Below are positions 7,943-15,862 of a stretch of DNA of 64,000 bases, piece by piece. The notes beneath the pieces were generated by a model. The model ran no database searches. It was not told the origin of the DNA and saw only the letters and a list, made by a program, of their open reading frames with translations. This stretch comes from Cytobacillus purgationiresistens. Its GTDB lineage: Bacteria; Bacillota; Bacilli; Bacillales; Cytobacillaceae. Both the position numbers and the translations under genes were made by a program. Positions within the stretch are counted from its first letter, which is position 1. Each line of letters starts with the position of its first letter. The DNA lies in contig NZ_JAUSUB010000002.1 of NCBI RefSeq assembly GCF_030813235.1, positions 1 through 64,000 on the forward strand. Direction: 5' to 3'.

Positions 7943-9217
7943 TCATGATGTTAATTTTTTCGCATTTTCTTTTGTTAAGAACTCTTCAGGGTAACCATAG
8001 TTTCCATGCTCACTTATATCTAGACCTATGATTTCTTCCTCTTCAGTCACCCGCAGACCATTCATTAATTTCTTAAGTGCAAATAGGATGATGAATGAAA
8101 CAACGAATGCAAATAGTCCGGAAGTGAAAACACCTAATGCTTGCACACCAAGCTGAGTAAATCCTCCGCCGTAAAATAAACCAGGATTACCTACTGTAGC
8201 TAATTCTGGTGTAGCGAAAAACCCAGTGGATAATGTACCCCATACTCCTGCTGTTCCATGGACAGAAAGTGCAAAAATCGGATCGTCAATTTTCATTTTA
8301 TCAAAGAATCTCATGCTATAAAACACAAGGAGCCCTGCAACAAGTCCGATAACAACTGCTGCCCAAGGTTCTACAAAGGCACAGGATGCCGTAATAGCAA
8401 CTAATCCTGCCAATGCACCGTTTAAAGTTGTAACGATATCAGATTTTCCTAGAACCATCCAAGAAATAGCCAATGCCGCAACTGCACCAACTGCTGCAGC
8501 TAAATTGGTGTTTAGTGCAACATAACCAAAGAATGCATCTTCTACAGATACTGTACTACCTGCATTAAATCCGAACCAGCCTACCCATAAAATCAGGACC
8601 GCAAGTGTTGTATATACTTGGTTATGACCAGCAAGATTGTTTGCTGAACCATCTTTATTATATTTCCCAATTCTTGGTTTGAGTAAGATCGTAGCTGCCA
8701 ATGCCGCCATAGCACCAGTTAAATGAACAACCGTGGACCCTGCGAAGTCCTGCTTGCCATGCTCCGCAAGCCAGCCGCCGCCCCAAATCCAATGTGCTAC
8801 AACTGGATATACAAATGTTGCGAAAAGAATCGTGAACCCTACATACACCGGAAACTTAGCACGTTCTGCGAAACCGCCAAGTGCGATACAGACGGCAATC
8901 GCAGCAAAAGCACTTTGGAAAACAAAGAAAACGGAATCCGATAGATCAGATGCGCCACTTTCCTGGCCTGAGAAGAAGAAATCAGTCATTCCAACCAAGA
9001 AATTCCCATTGCCTCCAAAGATGAATCCATAACCTACCGCCCAAAAAACTAAAAATGTTAACCCCACAGAGAATATTGTTTTACCTGCAATATGGCCGGC
9101 ATTCTTCATTCTTGTGGAACCCGCTTCAAGAAGAATAAATCCTCCAATCATAAAAATAACTAAAATTGCTGCAATCATAGTCCATAAGCTATTCATCAAG
9201 AAAGTTACATCTTCCAT
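7943..9217 (-). CDS. amtB: Ammonium transporter AmtB/NrgA
   Basis: A 424-residue, 11-segment Amt/MEP/Rh-family channel. It has the family signatures GGFAERAKFP near residues 118-127 and a conserved HLTGAMAALAA stretch that follows the periplasmic gate region. The pore His of the family lies in the later LSVHGTAGVWG. It imports ammonium or ammonia at the cytoplasmic membrane. A GlnR/TnrA box lies about 50-65 bases upstream, so expression should rise in nitrogen limitation. No glnK/nrgB (PII) gene follows, unlike B. subtilis nrgAB. Confidence 0.93.
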   Translation of the reverse strand: MEDVTFLMNSLWTMIAAILVIFMIGGFILLEAGSTRMKNAGHIAGKTIFSVGLTFLVFWAVGYGFIFGGNGNFLVGMTDFFFSGQESGASDLSDSVFFVFQSAFAAIAVCIALGGFAERAKFPVYVGFTILFATFVYPVVAHWIWGGGWLAEHGKQDFAGSTVVHLTGAMAALAATILLKPRIGKYNKDGSANNLAGHNQVYTTLAVLILWVGWFGFNAGSTVSVEDAFFGYVALNTNLAAAVGAVAALAISWMVLGKSDIVTTLNGALAGLVAITASCAFVEPWAAVVIGLVAGLLVFYSMRFFDKMKIDDPIFALSVHGTAGVWGTLSTGFFATPELATVGNPGLFYGGGFTQLGVQALGVFTSGLFAFVVSFIILFALKKLMNGLRVTEEEEIIGLDISEHGNYGYPEEFLTKENAKKLTS

Positions 9218-9265
9218 CCATTCTCCCCCTTTGATCTTTTCACGTCATACATTTTAACCATCTGA

Positions 9266-9282
9266 TGTTAGATAATATAACA
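9266..9282 (-). promoter_or_regulatory. GlnR/TnrA box upstream of amtB
   Basis: TGTTA-N7-TAACA matches the TnrA/GlnR consensus TGTNA-N7-TNACA exactly. It sits inside a longer palindrome, TGATGTTA and TAACATCA (9263-9285). The position, 49-65 bases before the amtB start codon, is right for nitrogen control of that gene. Confidence 0.88.
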
Positions 9283-9472
9283 TCACTTAAGATATTTTTA
9301 TTTTATCGCAAAATCCATATAAGTCAATGCTGTTTTTGTATTTTTTAGAAAATTTAGTTACTATTTTTAACATTATTATTTTCCTACATGAATGATAGCC
9401 CTTACATTCGGAAACCTTAAAGACGAGCGATAGACCTATTGCTCAAAATTGTAAGTCGGGAGTGATGTATCC

Positions 9473-9667
9473 ATGGCAAGAAACAAACTTTTAGTACCCG
9501 GTGCAGAAAATGTATTGGATCAAATGAAGCAAGAAATTGCTCAAGAGTTTGATGTACAGCTTGGAGCAGAAACAACCGCACGTGCAAATGGTTCTGTTGG
9601 CGGAGAAATGACAAAACGCCTTGTTGCAATGGGCGAGCAGCAGCTCCGCAATCAGCAAAAGCAATAG
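9473..9667 (+). CDS. Alpha/beta-type small acid-soluble spore protein
   Basis: A 64-residue SASP that coats and protects spore DNA. It shows the germination protease region [14 protein letters not shown], with Asp where Gly is usual after the Glu-Phe cleavage site, and the second DNA-binding block [22 protein letters not shown] split here only by name. A good box, GGGAGTGATG, precedes the ATG. It is monocistronic with its own terminator and is expected to be made in the forespore under sigma-G. I cannot assign it to a particular paralogue (sspA, B, C or D). Confidence 0.95.
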   Translation: MARNKLLVPGAENVLDQMKQEIAQEFDVQLGAETTARANGSVGGEMTKRLVAMGEQQLRNQQKQ

Positions 9668-9680
9668 AACGCTCAAAAGG

Positions 9681-9705
9681 AAAGAGGCTCTAAGCTAGCC
9701 TCTTT
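9681..9705 (+). terminator. Terminator after the SASP gene
   Basis: AAAGAGGCT pairs with AGCCTCTTT, followed by a short pyrimidine tail. Confidence 0.7.
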
Positions 9706-9781
9706 CTCCCTTTAACATAAAATAACCACCGAGGTTCACAATGAACCCCAATGGTTTTCTCTTACAGAAACATACTCATAT

Positions 9782-10020
9782 TTATTGTTGGATTACAGCT
9801 TGATCAGGAAAGATCGTACGTGAAGCAATTTTCCGTTGATCTTCACCCCTTCTAATTACATCATGTCGTTCACCAAATAACTCTTCAGTTTCATGAGTAG
9901 ACCTCTGCTTCTTTTAAATAAAAAGTAGCTTCTTACTTGATATTCGTTGGCAATGTTGATGCCTCTACAAAAACATTTGAAATCAAGCGCCTCTGCCTCG
10001 TTGCTGGATTTTCCACCCAA
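9782..10020 (-). pseudogene. Decayed small gene remnant
   Basis: On the minus strand the last frame reads ETEELFGERHDVIRRGED and continues to IFPDQAVIQQ before a stop at 9782. Upstream, protein-like segments continue only if the frame is changed (KEAEVYS, then VEASTLPTNIK, then SSNEAEALDF). This is the pattern of a gene broken by several indels. I do not recognise the family. The rest of 9.72-10.42 kb shows nothing further except AT-rich sequence. Confidence 0.35.
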
Positions 10021-10430
10021 GCTGAAAAATAAAGTATGTGAATGTGATCATCAGATTACTATGTCCCTTGCTTCCGGGGCATATCCAACATTTTAGATAC
10101 AAAGAAATTTATAATGAAGAAACAAATTATATAATAATGCTAATCTGATATTATTTTAGAAACAACTATTTAGCTTCTCTATATGAAACGAAAAATCACT
10201 TTCATTTTCCATTAACTTGTGGAAAACAAACATTATTATAGAAAACAATTAAAACCTTACGAAAAATCGATTAAGTTATCCATCCCCTAGCTTTTTTACT
10301 AAGGCCAATGCTTATAATACAAAGATTCATTTAAATGTTATCAAGCCTTAAGAATTAGAACTTTGTAGAATACTTCTCATTTTCACAAGCACCCTTCCGT
10401 CGAAAGTCATAATAAACTCTTGAAGGAGTG

Positions 10431-10606
10431 ATGACAATGCCCTGATAAGGTACTTAATTGGTAAGCCAATCGGAGTATCTAATGGCAAACTTCTTGTTAT
10501 TGAATATTTATATCAAACACAATGCGCCTTAAAACAATGCGATTTTAACTTGATCCAGAATATAAACAGATTCCCTGCATGCCAAAACTCGCAGCCACTA
10601 TATTAA
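10431..10606 (+). pseudogene. Small ORF with a broken start
   Basis: AAGGAGTG precedes ATG at 10431, but that frame stops after five codons. A one-base shift at CCCTGATAAGG opens a frame of about 55 codons (LIRYLIGKPIGVSNGKLLV and on) that ends at 10606. A clean terminator follows within 10 bases. A good ribosome site, a long shifted frame and a terminator together suggest a small gene inactivated by a single-base deletion just after its start. The family is unknown. A sequencing error is the other explanation. Confidence 0.4.
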
Positions 10607-10615
10607 CGTCAACTG

Positions 10616-10642
10616 CTCTCTATAATGAATAGAGAGTTTTTT
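10616..10642 (+). terminator. Terminator
   Basis: CTCTCTA pairs with TAGAGAG around a 7-base loop and is followed by TTTTTTATTTG. It closes the small broken ORF at 10431-10606. Confidence 0.7.
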
Positions 10643-10881
10643 ATTTGTGTTGTGTAAACGGAAAGGAAAAAGGTGGGGTTTATGATGATTACACGAGAGT
10701 TTACCATCGGTAGGGATTATTAAAATGGAGTAATTTTTCATGAAAAATGATGATGATTACAAATCCTTATATAAAAATAATCCGAATTTCACCACTTCTT
10801 TATGAAAGCTAATTTTTTTATTTCCACAGAGTAACTTTGAACTATAACAAAAAATAATATACATAGGAGGGATATGATTAA

Positions 10882-11150
10882 TTGGAATCAAAATTGGATT
10901 GCTTAATTGATAATAGAAATATTGACAAAGGATTCACAGATTATATAGTAGGTTTTATAGTTAGTCCAGTAGAGTTGTATTAAATTATGTTATTTTGATT
11001 TACCCAAATAAGTATGAGGTATACCTCGAATTAAGCAACGAAGACAACCCTCAAAAAAATATTATCGTAAAAGGAATCCATACAGGTTTAGACAAAGCAA
11101 AGGAAATTGCAGTAAAAAGGTATTATAGAAAACCAAAAAAGCCCCTTTAG
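10882..11150 (+). pseudogene. Frameshifted small gene, unknown family
   Basis: AGGAGGGA lies about 12 bases before a TTG at 10882. That frame runs 33 codons (ESKLDCLIDNRNIDKGFTDY and on) to TAA at 10981. From about 10970 another frame continues in the same style, YVILIYPNKYEVYLELSNED and on to KRYYRKPKKPL, stopping at 11148-11150. A single indel near 10975 would join them into one protein of about 85-90 residues. No family recognised. It stands alone between the degenerate stretch and the DUF2935 gene. Confidence 0.5.
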
Positions 11151-11273
11151 AAAACTTGTTCAGGTTTTCCTATAGATTATTATCGTTGCAACTCTAAACT
11201 TCTGTTGTTGGTATATTTAAATGACAATGCTAATAAAAATAGAACGAAAGCAGTATTACAGGGAGGTTTTGGA

Positions 11274-12134
11274 ATGAATGGAGAGGAAAACTTAATACAT
11301 GCTGATACAGGTGTTACATCTGAAATTTTTGTTGAACGATCGTTAAATGAAATTCATTTTTGGTCCAGGATTATGAAAGAGCATTCCTTATTTCTTCGAT
11401 TAGGTTTTAGAGCAGAAGATACTCAACTCATCCAAGAGGCTAATCAATTCTACCGTTTATTTGAACACATTGAACAAACCTCACATTCTTTTAACAATCA
11501 AGCAGACCCTGAACAAATAAGAAGATTTAATTCAGAAGTTCAACAAGCCGCAACTAACATTTTCGCATTTAAACGGAAGGTGCTAGGATTAATTCTCGCA
11601 TGCAAATTGCCAGGGGCAAATAATTTTCCCCTTTTAGTTGATCATACAAGTAGAGAAGCAAATTATTTTAGAAAAAGATTAATTGAATTAAATGAAGGTA
11701 AATTGAAACCTCTCCCCGATGCGATTATTAAAGAAAATGTTTTCTTTTTAAGGATCATGGCTGACCATGCTAAATTTATTGGTCATTTGCTTGATCCGTC
11801 CGAAAGGAAACTTATCGATATTGCCCGAAATTTCAGTAATGATTTTGACCAATTAATGTATCAAGCAAAGGACTTAGAATCTATGAAGCCACAATCTCAA
11901 ACAGTCCCTCTTTTAGATCAATTCTTAGATCAAAATCGTGTGTCAGTTTCATCTCTTAGGGACTTCAAGAAAACGGCACGTGACTTAATTGAGGAATGTA
12001 AAATAAAGAGCATCATTCATCCACTATTGGCTGACCATGTTTTCCGTGAAGCTGATAGATTCCTTGAAATTATTGATATGTTTGACGCTCACCTTACAAC
12101 CAATGTGCACACTACAAAGTTTGTAGAGGATTGA
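11274..12134 (+). CDS. DUF2935 domain protein
   Basis: A 286-residue all-helical protein with two DUF2935 (PF11155) repeats. The first has ERSLNEIHFWSRIMKEHSLF near its N-terminus, the second begins around residue 150 with IKENVFFLRIMADHAKFI. Each repeat has His and Glu residues placed as in a metal-binding four-helix bundle. The ATG at 11274 is chosen because GGGAGG lies 7 bases upstream; the frame is open for 23 more codons but without a ribosome site. The family is widespread in Bacillus and Clostridium and its function is unknown. The gene is monocistronic. Confidence 0.85.
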   Translation: MNGEENLIHADTGVTSEIFVERSLNEIHFWSRIMKEHSLFLRLGFRAEDTQLIQEANQFYRLFEHIEQTSHSFNNQADPEQIRRFNSEVQQAATNIFAFKRKVLGLILACKLPGANNFPLLVDHTSREANYFRKRLIELNEGKLKPLPDAIIKENVFFLRIMADHAKFIGHLLDPSERKLIDIARNFSNDFDQLMYQAKDLESMKPQSQTVPLLDQFLDQNRVSVSSLRDFKKTARDLIEECKIKSIIHPLLADHVFREADRFLEIIDMFDAHLTTNVHTTKFVED

Positions 12135-12195
12135 GAATATAGGGTTTATTTGTGACCATTTTTCATCTAGGGTGCTTTACTTGATTAACAGTTCT

Positions 12196-12226
12196 AAAGC
12201 CCCCATATGAAGGAAGGGCTTTTTTT
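12196..12226 (+). terminator. Terminator after the DUF2935 gene
   Basis: AAAGCCC pairs with GGGCTTT, followed by a run of T. Confidence 0.75.
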
Positions 12227-12277
12227 ATTACTTAACACGGAGCTTTCGGCATTAAGCCGGTTCAAATCACGGATATG

Positions 12278-12678
12278 CCGAATCGTTTAAAACTCCTAAA
12301 TCAAAAAATCGAAAAGACTTATCTCCCTTCCTATTCTGTAGTACAAGAACTAAAGTCATTTCAACTACACTGGAAGAAGGAAAGAATGAGATGCAGGTGA
12401 TGCATGGAAAGAAAATGGTACTCACTTCTACCCCACTACCCCTACTACCTGGTAGCGTAGATTACAAAAAATCAGATGTACGATTTATTAGGCTTCATGA
12501 TTTAAGACGTACATCTGCTACCCTCCTTATCAATCAAGGTATCCATGCAAAAATAATCTCTGAAAGATTAGGTCATTCAGATATAAAAGTTACAATGAAT
12601 ACTTATGGACATGCCTTACGGAGAGCCGATCATGAAGCGGCAAATAAACTAAATGATTTGTTCTCTAAAAAAGGTTAA
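12278..12678 (+). pseudogene. Integrase A: degraded tyrosine recombinase C-terminal part
   Basis: The last 95 codons carry the catalytic C-terminus of a phage/ICE-type tyrosine recombinase: HDLRRTSATLLINQG, the LGHSDIK box and the nucleophile region MNTYGHAL. Upstream the match to the integrase at 29.5-30.4 kb continues only with changes of frame: KTPKSKNRK, then SVVQELKSFQLHWKKE, then STPLPLLPGS in place of TTPTTWW. It is therefore a fragment broken by at least two frameshifts and missing its N-terminal half. It lies 50 bases from the left copy of the tRNA-Val 3' half, the same spacing as the right-hand integrase and tRNA. Confidence 0.85.
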
Positions 12679-12728
12679 AAATCAATACGGCAACATTTCC
12701 TTTTACAAAGTTAATTACTATTTATAAC

Positions 12729-12807
12729 CATAAGAAAAACCCTTGATATATCAAGGGTTTCAGTATGATTCCGACTGGGTTCGAACCAGCGACCTCTACC
12801 CTGTCAA
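12729..12807 (+). repeat. Left att-type copy of the tRNA-Val 3' half and its terminator
   Basis: 79 bases match 30435-30513 with one mismatch. They include the tRNA terminator hairpin and the tRNA sequence from the 3' end to the anticodon loop. Identity stops directly after CCCTGTCAA, which is the anticodon loop, so crossover in that loop is the simple reading. This marks the left boundary of an element of about 17.8 kb whose right end is the intact tRNA at 30.5 kb. Confidence 0.85.
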
Positions 12808-13316
12808 AACTATTTCATTGTTTTCCTCTAGTTCTTTGGAGTAAGGTAAAAAATGATCACTTTATAGGGACGTTAAAAGGAGAAAAAATTCATTTAATAG
12901 GTGTGAAAGTAGAAGAAATTATTTATATAAAGAGACTTCCAGAAGAAACCGCTAGACTTAGAAGGGAATTTAATAGTTCTGTTAAGAAGCACTTTCTTAA
13001 AGAATTTGCTATCGACCTTACTAGAGTTGAACATCTTAGAAAAGCTGGATTAAGTGAAGATGATATTGCTAGAATGAAAGATGGTCTTAACCCAAAAGGA
13101 TGGCAAGTACATCACAATTTACCTCTAGATGATGGTGGAACAAATGATTTCACTAACTTAGTATTGATAACAAATGACCCTTATCATAAAGCCATTACTA
13201 ATGAGCAAAACTCTCTAACAAGGGGACTTACCTCTGGAAAAAGTAAAACGATAAATTGGCCAATGATTAAGGATGAAATTTATCCACCAAAACCGTTTGA
13301 TAGAAGGGAAGATTAA
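12765..13316 (+). CDS. Orphan C-terminal HNH nuclease domain of a polymorphic toxin
   Basis: The open frame is 183 codons, but the first 25 or so translate the tRNA copy. The recognisable protein starts near 12850. From about residue 60 it has the nuclease tail seen in LXG/WXG-type Bacillus toxins: LRREFNSSVKKHFLKE, then GWQVHHNLPLDDGGTN with the paired His of the HNH fold, then NLVLITNDPYHKAITNEQN. The secretion (LXG) and linker parts are absent, so this is a silent cassette or a truncated gene. The cognate immunity gene starts 2 bases after the stop. In active relatives the domain cuts DNA of competitors. Confidence 0.75.
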   Translation: MIPTGFEPATSTLSKLFHCFPLVLWSKVKNDHFIGTLKGEKIHLIGVKVEEIIYIKRLPEETARLRREFNSSVKKHFLKEFAIDLTRVEHLRKAGLSEDDIARMKDGLNPKGWQVHHNLPLDDGGTNDFTNLVLITNDPYHKAITNEQNSLTRGLTSGKSKTINWPMIKDEIYPPKPFDRRED

Positions 13317-13318
13317 AT

Positions 13319-13773
13319 ATGTCTCAATGGAAAGACTTGTTGATAGAAATAGAAAAAATTGAAAAAAATATGGAAGTTCACTTAGAAATCCAGCATCAGA
13401 TACAGAAATTATAAAATTGAAACAAAATATACAGGAGAAGTTAGGAAGTATTGAATTACCTAATTCATATATCGAATTACTAAAGAAAATTAATGGATTA
13501 GACTTTAATGGGCTAGTAATCTATGGTGTTGATGGAGTCCTGCTTGATAATGAAGAAGAAGTTCAAGGACTAATAGAGACTAATGAGATTTGGCATGAAA
13601 ATGATTGGCAAAAGCAATATATATTTTTTGGAGATTCTGATACAGCGTGGTATTGTTACGACTTAAAAGAAAGTATATATGTAGAAATTGATAAACCTTC
13701 AGGAACTTTAATTCAATCATTTGATAATTTTGATTCCATGTTGAGTGATGCACTGGAAACAATACTTTTGTAA
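13319..13773 (+). pseudogene. SMI1/KNR4 (SUKH) immunity protein, YrhA-like, frameshifted
   Basis: ATG at 13319, two bases after the HNH toxin stop, starts SQWKDLLIEIEKIEK. After a run of seven A at about 13363-13369 that frame ends within 15 codons. Taking one A away gives KYGSSLRNPASDTEI, the expected SUKH N-terminal continuation, which joins the long downstream frame (118 codons) with NSYIELLKKINGLDFNGL and the conserved GDSDTAWYCYDL. The gene looks intact but for one base in a homopolymer. It is either a recent knock-out or an assembly error. It should bind and neutralise the neighbouring nuclease. Confidence 0.8.
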
Positions 13774-13892
13774 TCGGATTAATGGTATAAAATATACGTG
13801 AGAATATGATTAATAAACCACCAAGAAATTTAGTGAAATACATTAAATGAACAGGAATAGGCTCAATTTTTACTAATGTGCTATAAATAAGA

Positions 13893-14703
13893 CTACTCCA
13901 CATATAAAATGCCCATCATTTGAGGGGCATTTTCATCAATTTCACGAAGCTTGGCGAGACGATCCTCTTTCTCGACTTCTTCATCCAATAGCTTTAAACG
14001 TTCTTGCTGCTGTTCAATTAAATCATCATAATGCTTCTCGGTTGACTCAATTTCTTTTTGTAATCCTTCTAGATGTTTCTCTTTTTGCTTAGACATCATG
14101 TCAGTAATCATACTTAAGAATGTATCATTATAACGTAACGTTGAATAGCAATTTCTAATTCGCCCCATTGAATAGTTAAATCCTCTAGTTGTTCTTTTAA
14201 TTCTTCTTGTTGTTGGACAGTAAGCTTGCCATTCTATAATTGATTTTTCACATAACTCTTGTTGCTTCTTAACCTCATCCTGAAGCTTCTTAGTTAACTC
14301 AATTTGTTTACAAAGATTGTCACGATAAACTTTAGAATCCTCATTGTATATCTCTTGCCATTGTTTCTCTTTTTCTAAGGGTCATTGTTGATTCTTTACT
14401 TTTTGTTCCTTCTTCATCATCGTCTTCTTGTAAAGTAACAAAATAATCGATAATATCCGTAGGAATTTTATTATCAGAATCGAATTTAAGTGCATCAATT
14501 CTCACAGATTCACGGAGACTTTTCATTTTCCATTAATTGATTTCCTTTTGCGCCCCTTCAATTTTTATATCTTTTGGATCTTTATTAGGATTCCGTTTTA
14601 AAATCTCATCTTCAATAAGCTTTGGCATTGAATTTTGTTTAAATTTTTCCATGGCTTTATTATGGTGTATATCCTTCTCAGAGTCCCACCAACTATTGTT
14701 ATC
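13893..14703 (-). pseudogene. Decayed coiled-coil phage-like gene
   Basis: Read from 14703 down, the minus strand gives NNSWWDSEKDIHHNKAMEKF, then after an in-frame stop SLRESVRIDALKFDSDNK with LQEDDDEEGT, then in other frames EKEKQWQEIYNEDSKVYRD, GKLTVQQQEELKEQLEDL and SKQKEKHLEGLQKEIEST. Together these make one long Glu/Lys/Gln-rich coiled-coil protein of about 260 residues, broken by a nonsense mutation and at least three frameshifts. I do not recognise the family. Such composition fits a phage structural or scaffolding protein. Confidence 0.55.
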
Positions 14704-14752
14704 TTTAACTTTTTAAAGAAATCCTTTATAATTAAGATAGAGAGGTGATTAG

Positions 14753-14968
14753 ATGATTTCTTATGCTCCGTTAATGTCAACTTTACATAAATTAAAAATG
14801 ACCAAATCAGACTTACAAGAATCAATTGGAGTCTCATCAGCTACCATTGCAAAATTGAGCAAAGATGAACCAGTTTCATTAAAAGTTATTGATTATATAT
14901 GTGAAAAGCTTAATTGTAAAATTGAAGACGTAATCGTTCATATAAAAGAACAAAACCACCAACAATAA
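14753..14968 (+). CDS. Small Cro/CI-type repressor
   Basis: A 71-residue XRE-family protein that is nearly all HTH. LHKLKMTKSDLQESIGVSS and the recognition helix SSATIAKLSKDE lie at about residues 10-40, followed by VIDYICEKLNCKIEDVI, the usual end of the small YozG/HTH_26 type. GAGAGGTG lies 6 bases before the ATG. It is intact among broken genes and has its own terminator, so it may still regulate this element. It is divergent from the decayed coiled-coil gene. Confidence 0.8.
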   Translation: MISYAPLMSTLHKLKMTKSDLQESIGVSSATIAKLSKDEPVSLKVIDYICEKLNCKIEDVIVHIKEQNHQQ

Positions 14969-14985
14969 TCCGCTGGTGGTTGTTT
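14954..14985 (+). terminator. Terminator overlapping the end of the small repressor gene
   Basis: AACCACCA pairs with TGGTGGTT, followed by GTTTTATT. The stem includes the last codons of the gene. Confidence 0.75.
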
Positions 14986-15040
14986 TATTGTGGAGTACCA
15001 AATTCGATACCACTGGTGCAAGGTGAACCATCGTGTTTTA

Positions 15041-15188
15041 AGGTAGTAGGTTTAACAGACACCCTTAGTCGTTACAATATCAGTAACGAGTGAGCCGACT
15101 ATATTACAGTCGGTATTCTGGACTATGTAATACATAGCTCAGGTCACTCGTAGACCTAACCCTGCTTAAAATTTGAAGCACCCTACCT
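15041..15188 (+). ncRNA. Candidate structured RNA or ssDNA element with seven nested helices
   Basis: Helices found by eye: P0 AGGTAG 15041-15046 with CTACCT 15183-15188; P1 TAGGTTTA 15047-15054 with TAGACCTA 15151-15158 (one G-U); P2 GTTAC 15071-15075 with GTAAC 15083-15087; P3 GAGTGA 15088-15093 with TCACTC 15144-15149; P3a CCGACT 15095-15100 with AGTCGG 15108-15113; P3b CTATGT 15123-15128 with ACATAG 15132-15137; P4 TGCTT 15163-15167 with AAGCA 15176-15180. The whole is closed and strictly nested, and there is no coding frame. It sits between a small repressor gene and the Ltp-like gene. It matches no RNA family I can name. A mobile structured repeat or a single-strand replication origin are alternatives. 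Confidence 0.55.
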
Positions 15189-15332
15189 CACATCATCAAC
15201 AGTCAAAACTAAACACTCTGACCCCATTTCCCTACAATTAAACTATTTCTTTTGGAAAATAATCCATAATTTTGAATCTTTTTGTGATATAATTCGTATG
15301 TATTTCGTATTACATAATAGGGGGAAATTGGA

Positions 15333-15824
15333 TTGAAAAAATTTTTTAAGTTAGGCTGTTTAGGATTTATTGGTTTAATCGTACTAATCATCGTTATTGC
15401 TATGTTTAGTGGCGGGGAGGATACACCTACCAACTCTAGTGAGAAGACTGCTAATACAACTAAAGAAGAACCTAAAGAAGAAGCAAAAAAAGAAGAACCT
15501 AAAGAAGAAGATGATGGTGTTTCTAGAGAATTCAAATCAGCGTTAAAAAAAGCTTATTCTTACGCAGAAACAATGCATATGTCTAAAAAGGGAATTTATA
15601 ATCAATTAACTTCTGAACACGGAGAAGGATTTCCAGAAGATGCGGCACAATATGCAATTGATAATATCGAATTTGATTGGAATGCTAACGCATTGAAAAA
15701 AGCTGAATCTTACGCTGAAACTATGAATATGTCAAACTCTGCTATATATGAACAATTGATATCTGAGCATGGAGAACAATTTACAGAAGAAGAAGCGCAA
15801 TACGCAGTAGACAATTTAGAATAA
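15333..15824 (+). CDS. Ltp-family superinfection-exclusion-like protein
   Basis: A 163-residue protein. A hydrophobic segment (residues 8-27) is followed by a Thr/Glu/Lys-rich linker (about 30-65) and two repeats of the host cell-surface Ltp domain (PF07553 type). The repeats are FKSALKKAYSYAETMHMSKK and LKKAESYAETMNMSNS, each ending in YAIDN or YAVDN. The Ltp protein of Streptococcus phage TP-J34 blocks DNA entry of other phages. Here the cysteine near residue 9 lacks a proper lipobox, so membrane anchoring by the N-terminal helix is more likely. TTG start with GGGGGAAA upstream. It is probably prophage-derived immunity cargo. Confidence 0.82.
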   Translation: MKKFFKLGCLGFIGLIVLIIVIAMFSGGEDTPTNSSEKTANTTKEEPKEEAKKEEPKEEDDGVSREFKSALKKAYSYAETMHMSKKGIYNQLTSEHGEGFPEDAAQYAIDNIEFDWNANALKKAESYAETMNMSNSAIYEQLISEHGEQFTEEEAQYAVDNLE

Positions 15825-15828
15825 AAAA

Positions 15829-15860
15829 AGAAGCCCACTCATTACGAGTTGGGCTTTTAT
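15829..15860. terminator. Bidirectional terminator
   Basis: AAGCCCACTC pairs with GAGTTGGGCTT. It lies between the Ltp-like gene and the convergent endolysin remnant, with T runs on both sides. Confidence 0.8.
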
Positions 15861-15862
15861 TA

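Noticed and set aside
14598..14837. Minus-strand frame of 79 codons overlapping the small repressor
   Set aside because: It runs antisense through the repressor start and in the wrong frame of the decayed coiled-coil gene.
15041..15188. Known riboswitch or T-box before the Ltp-like gene
   Set aside because: No T-box sequence, no terminator or antiterminator between it and the gene, and no riboswitch core motif that I know.
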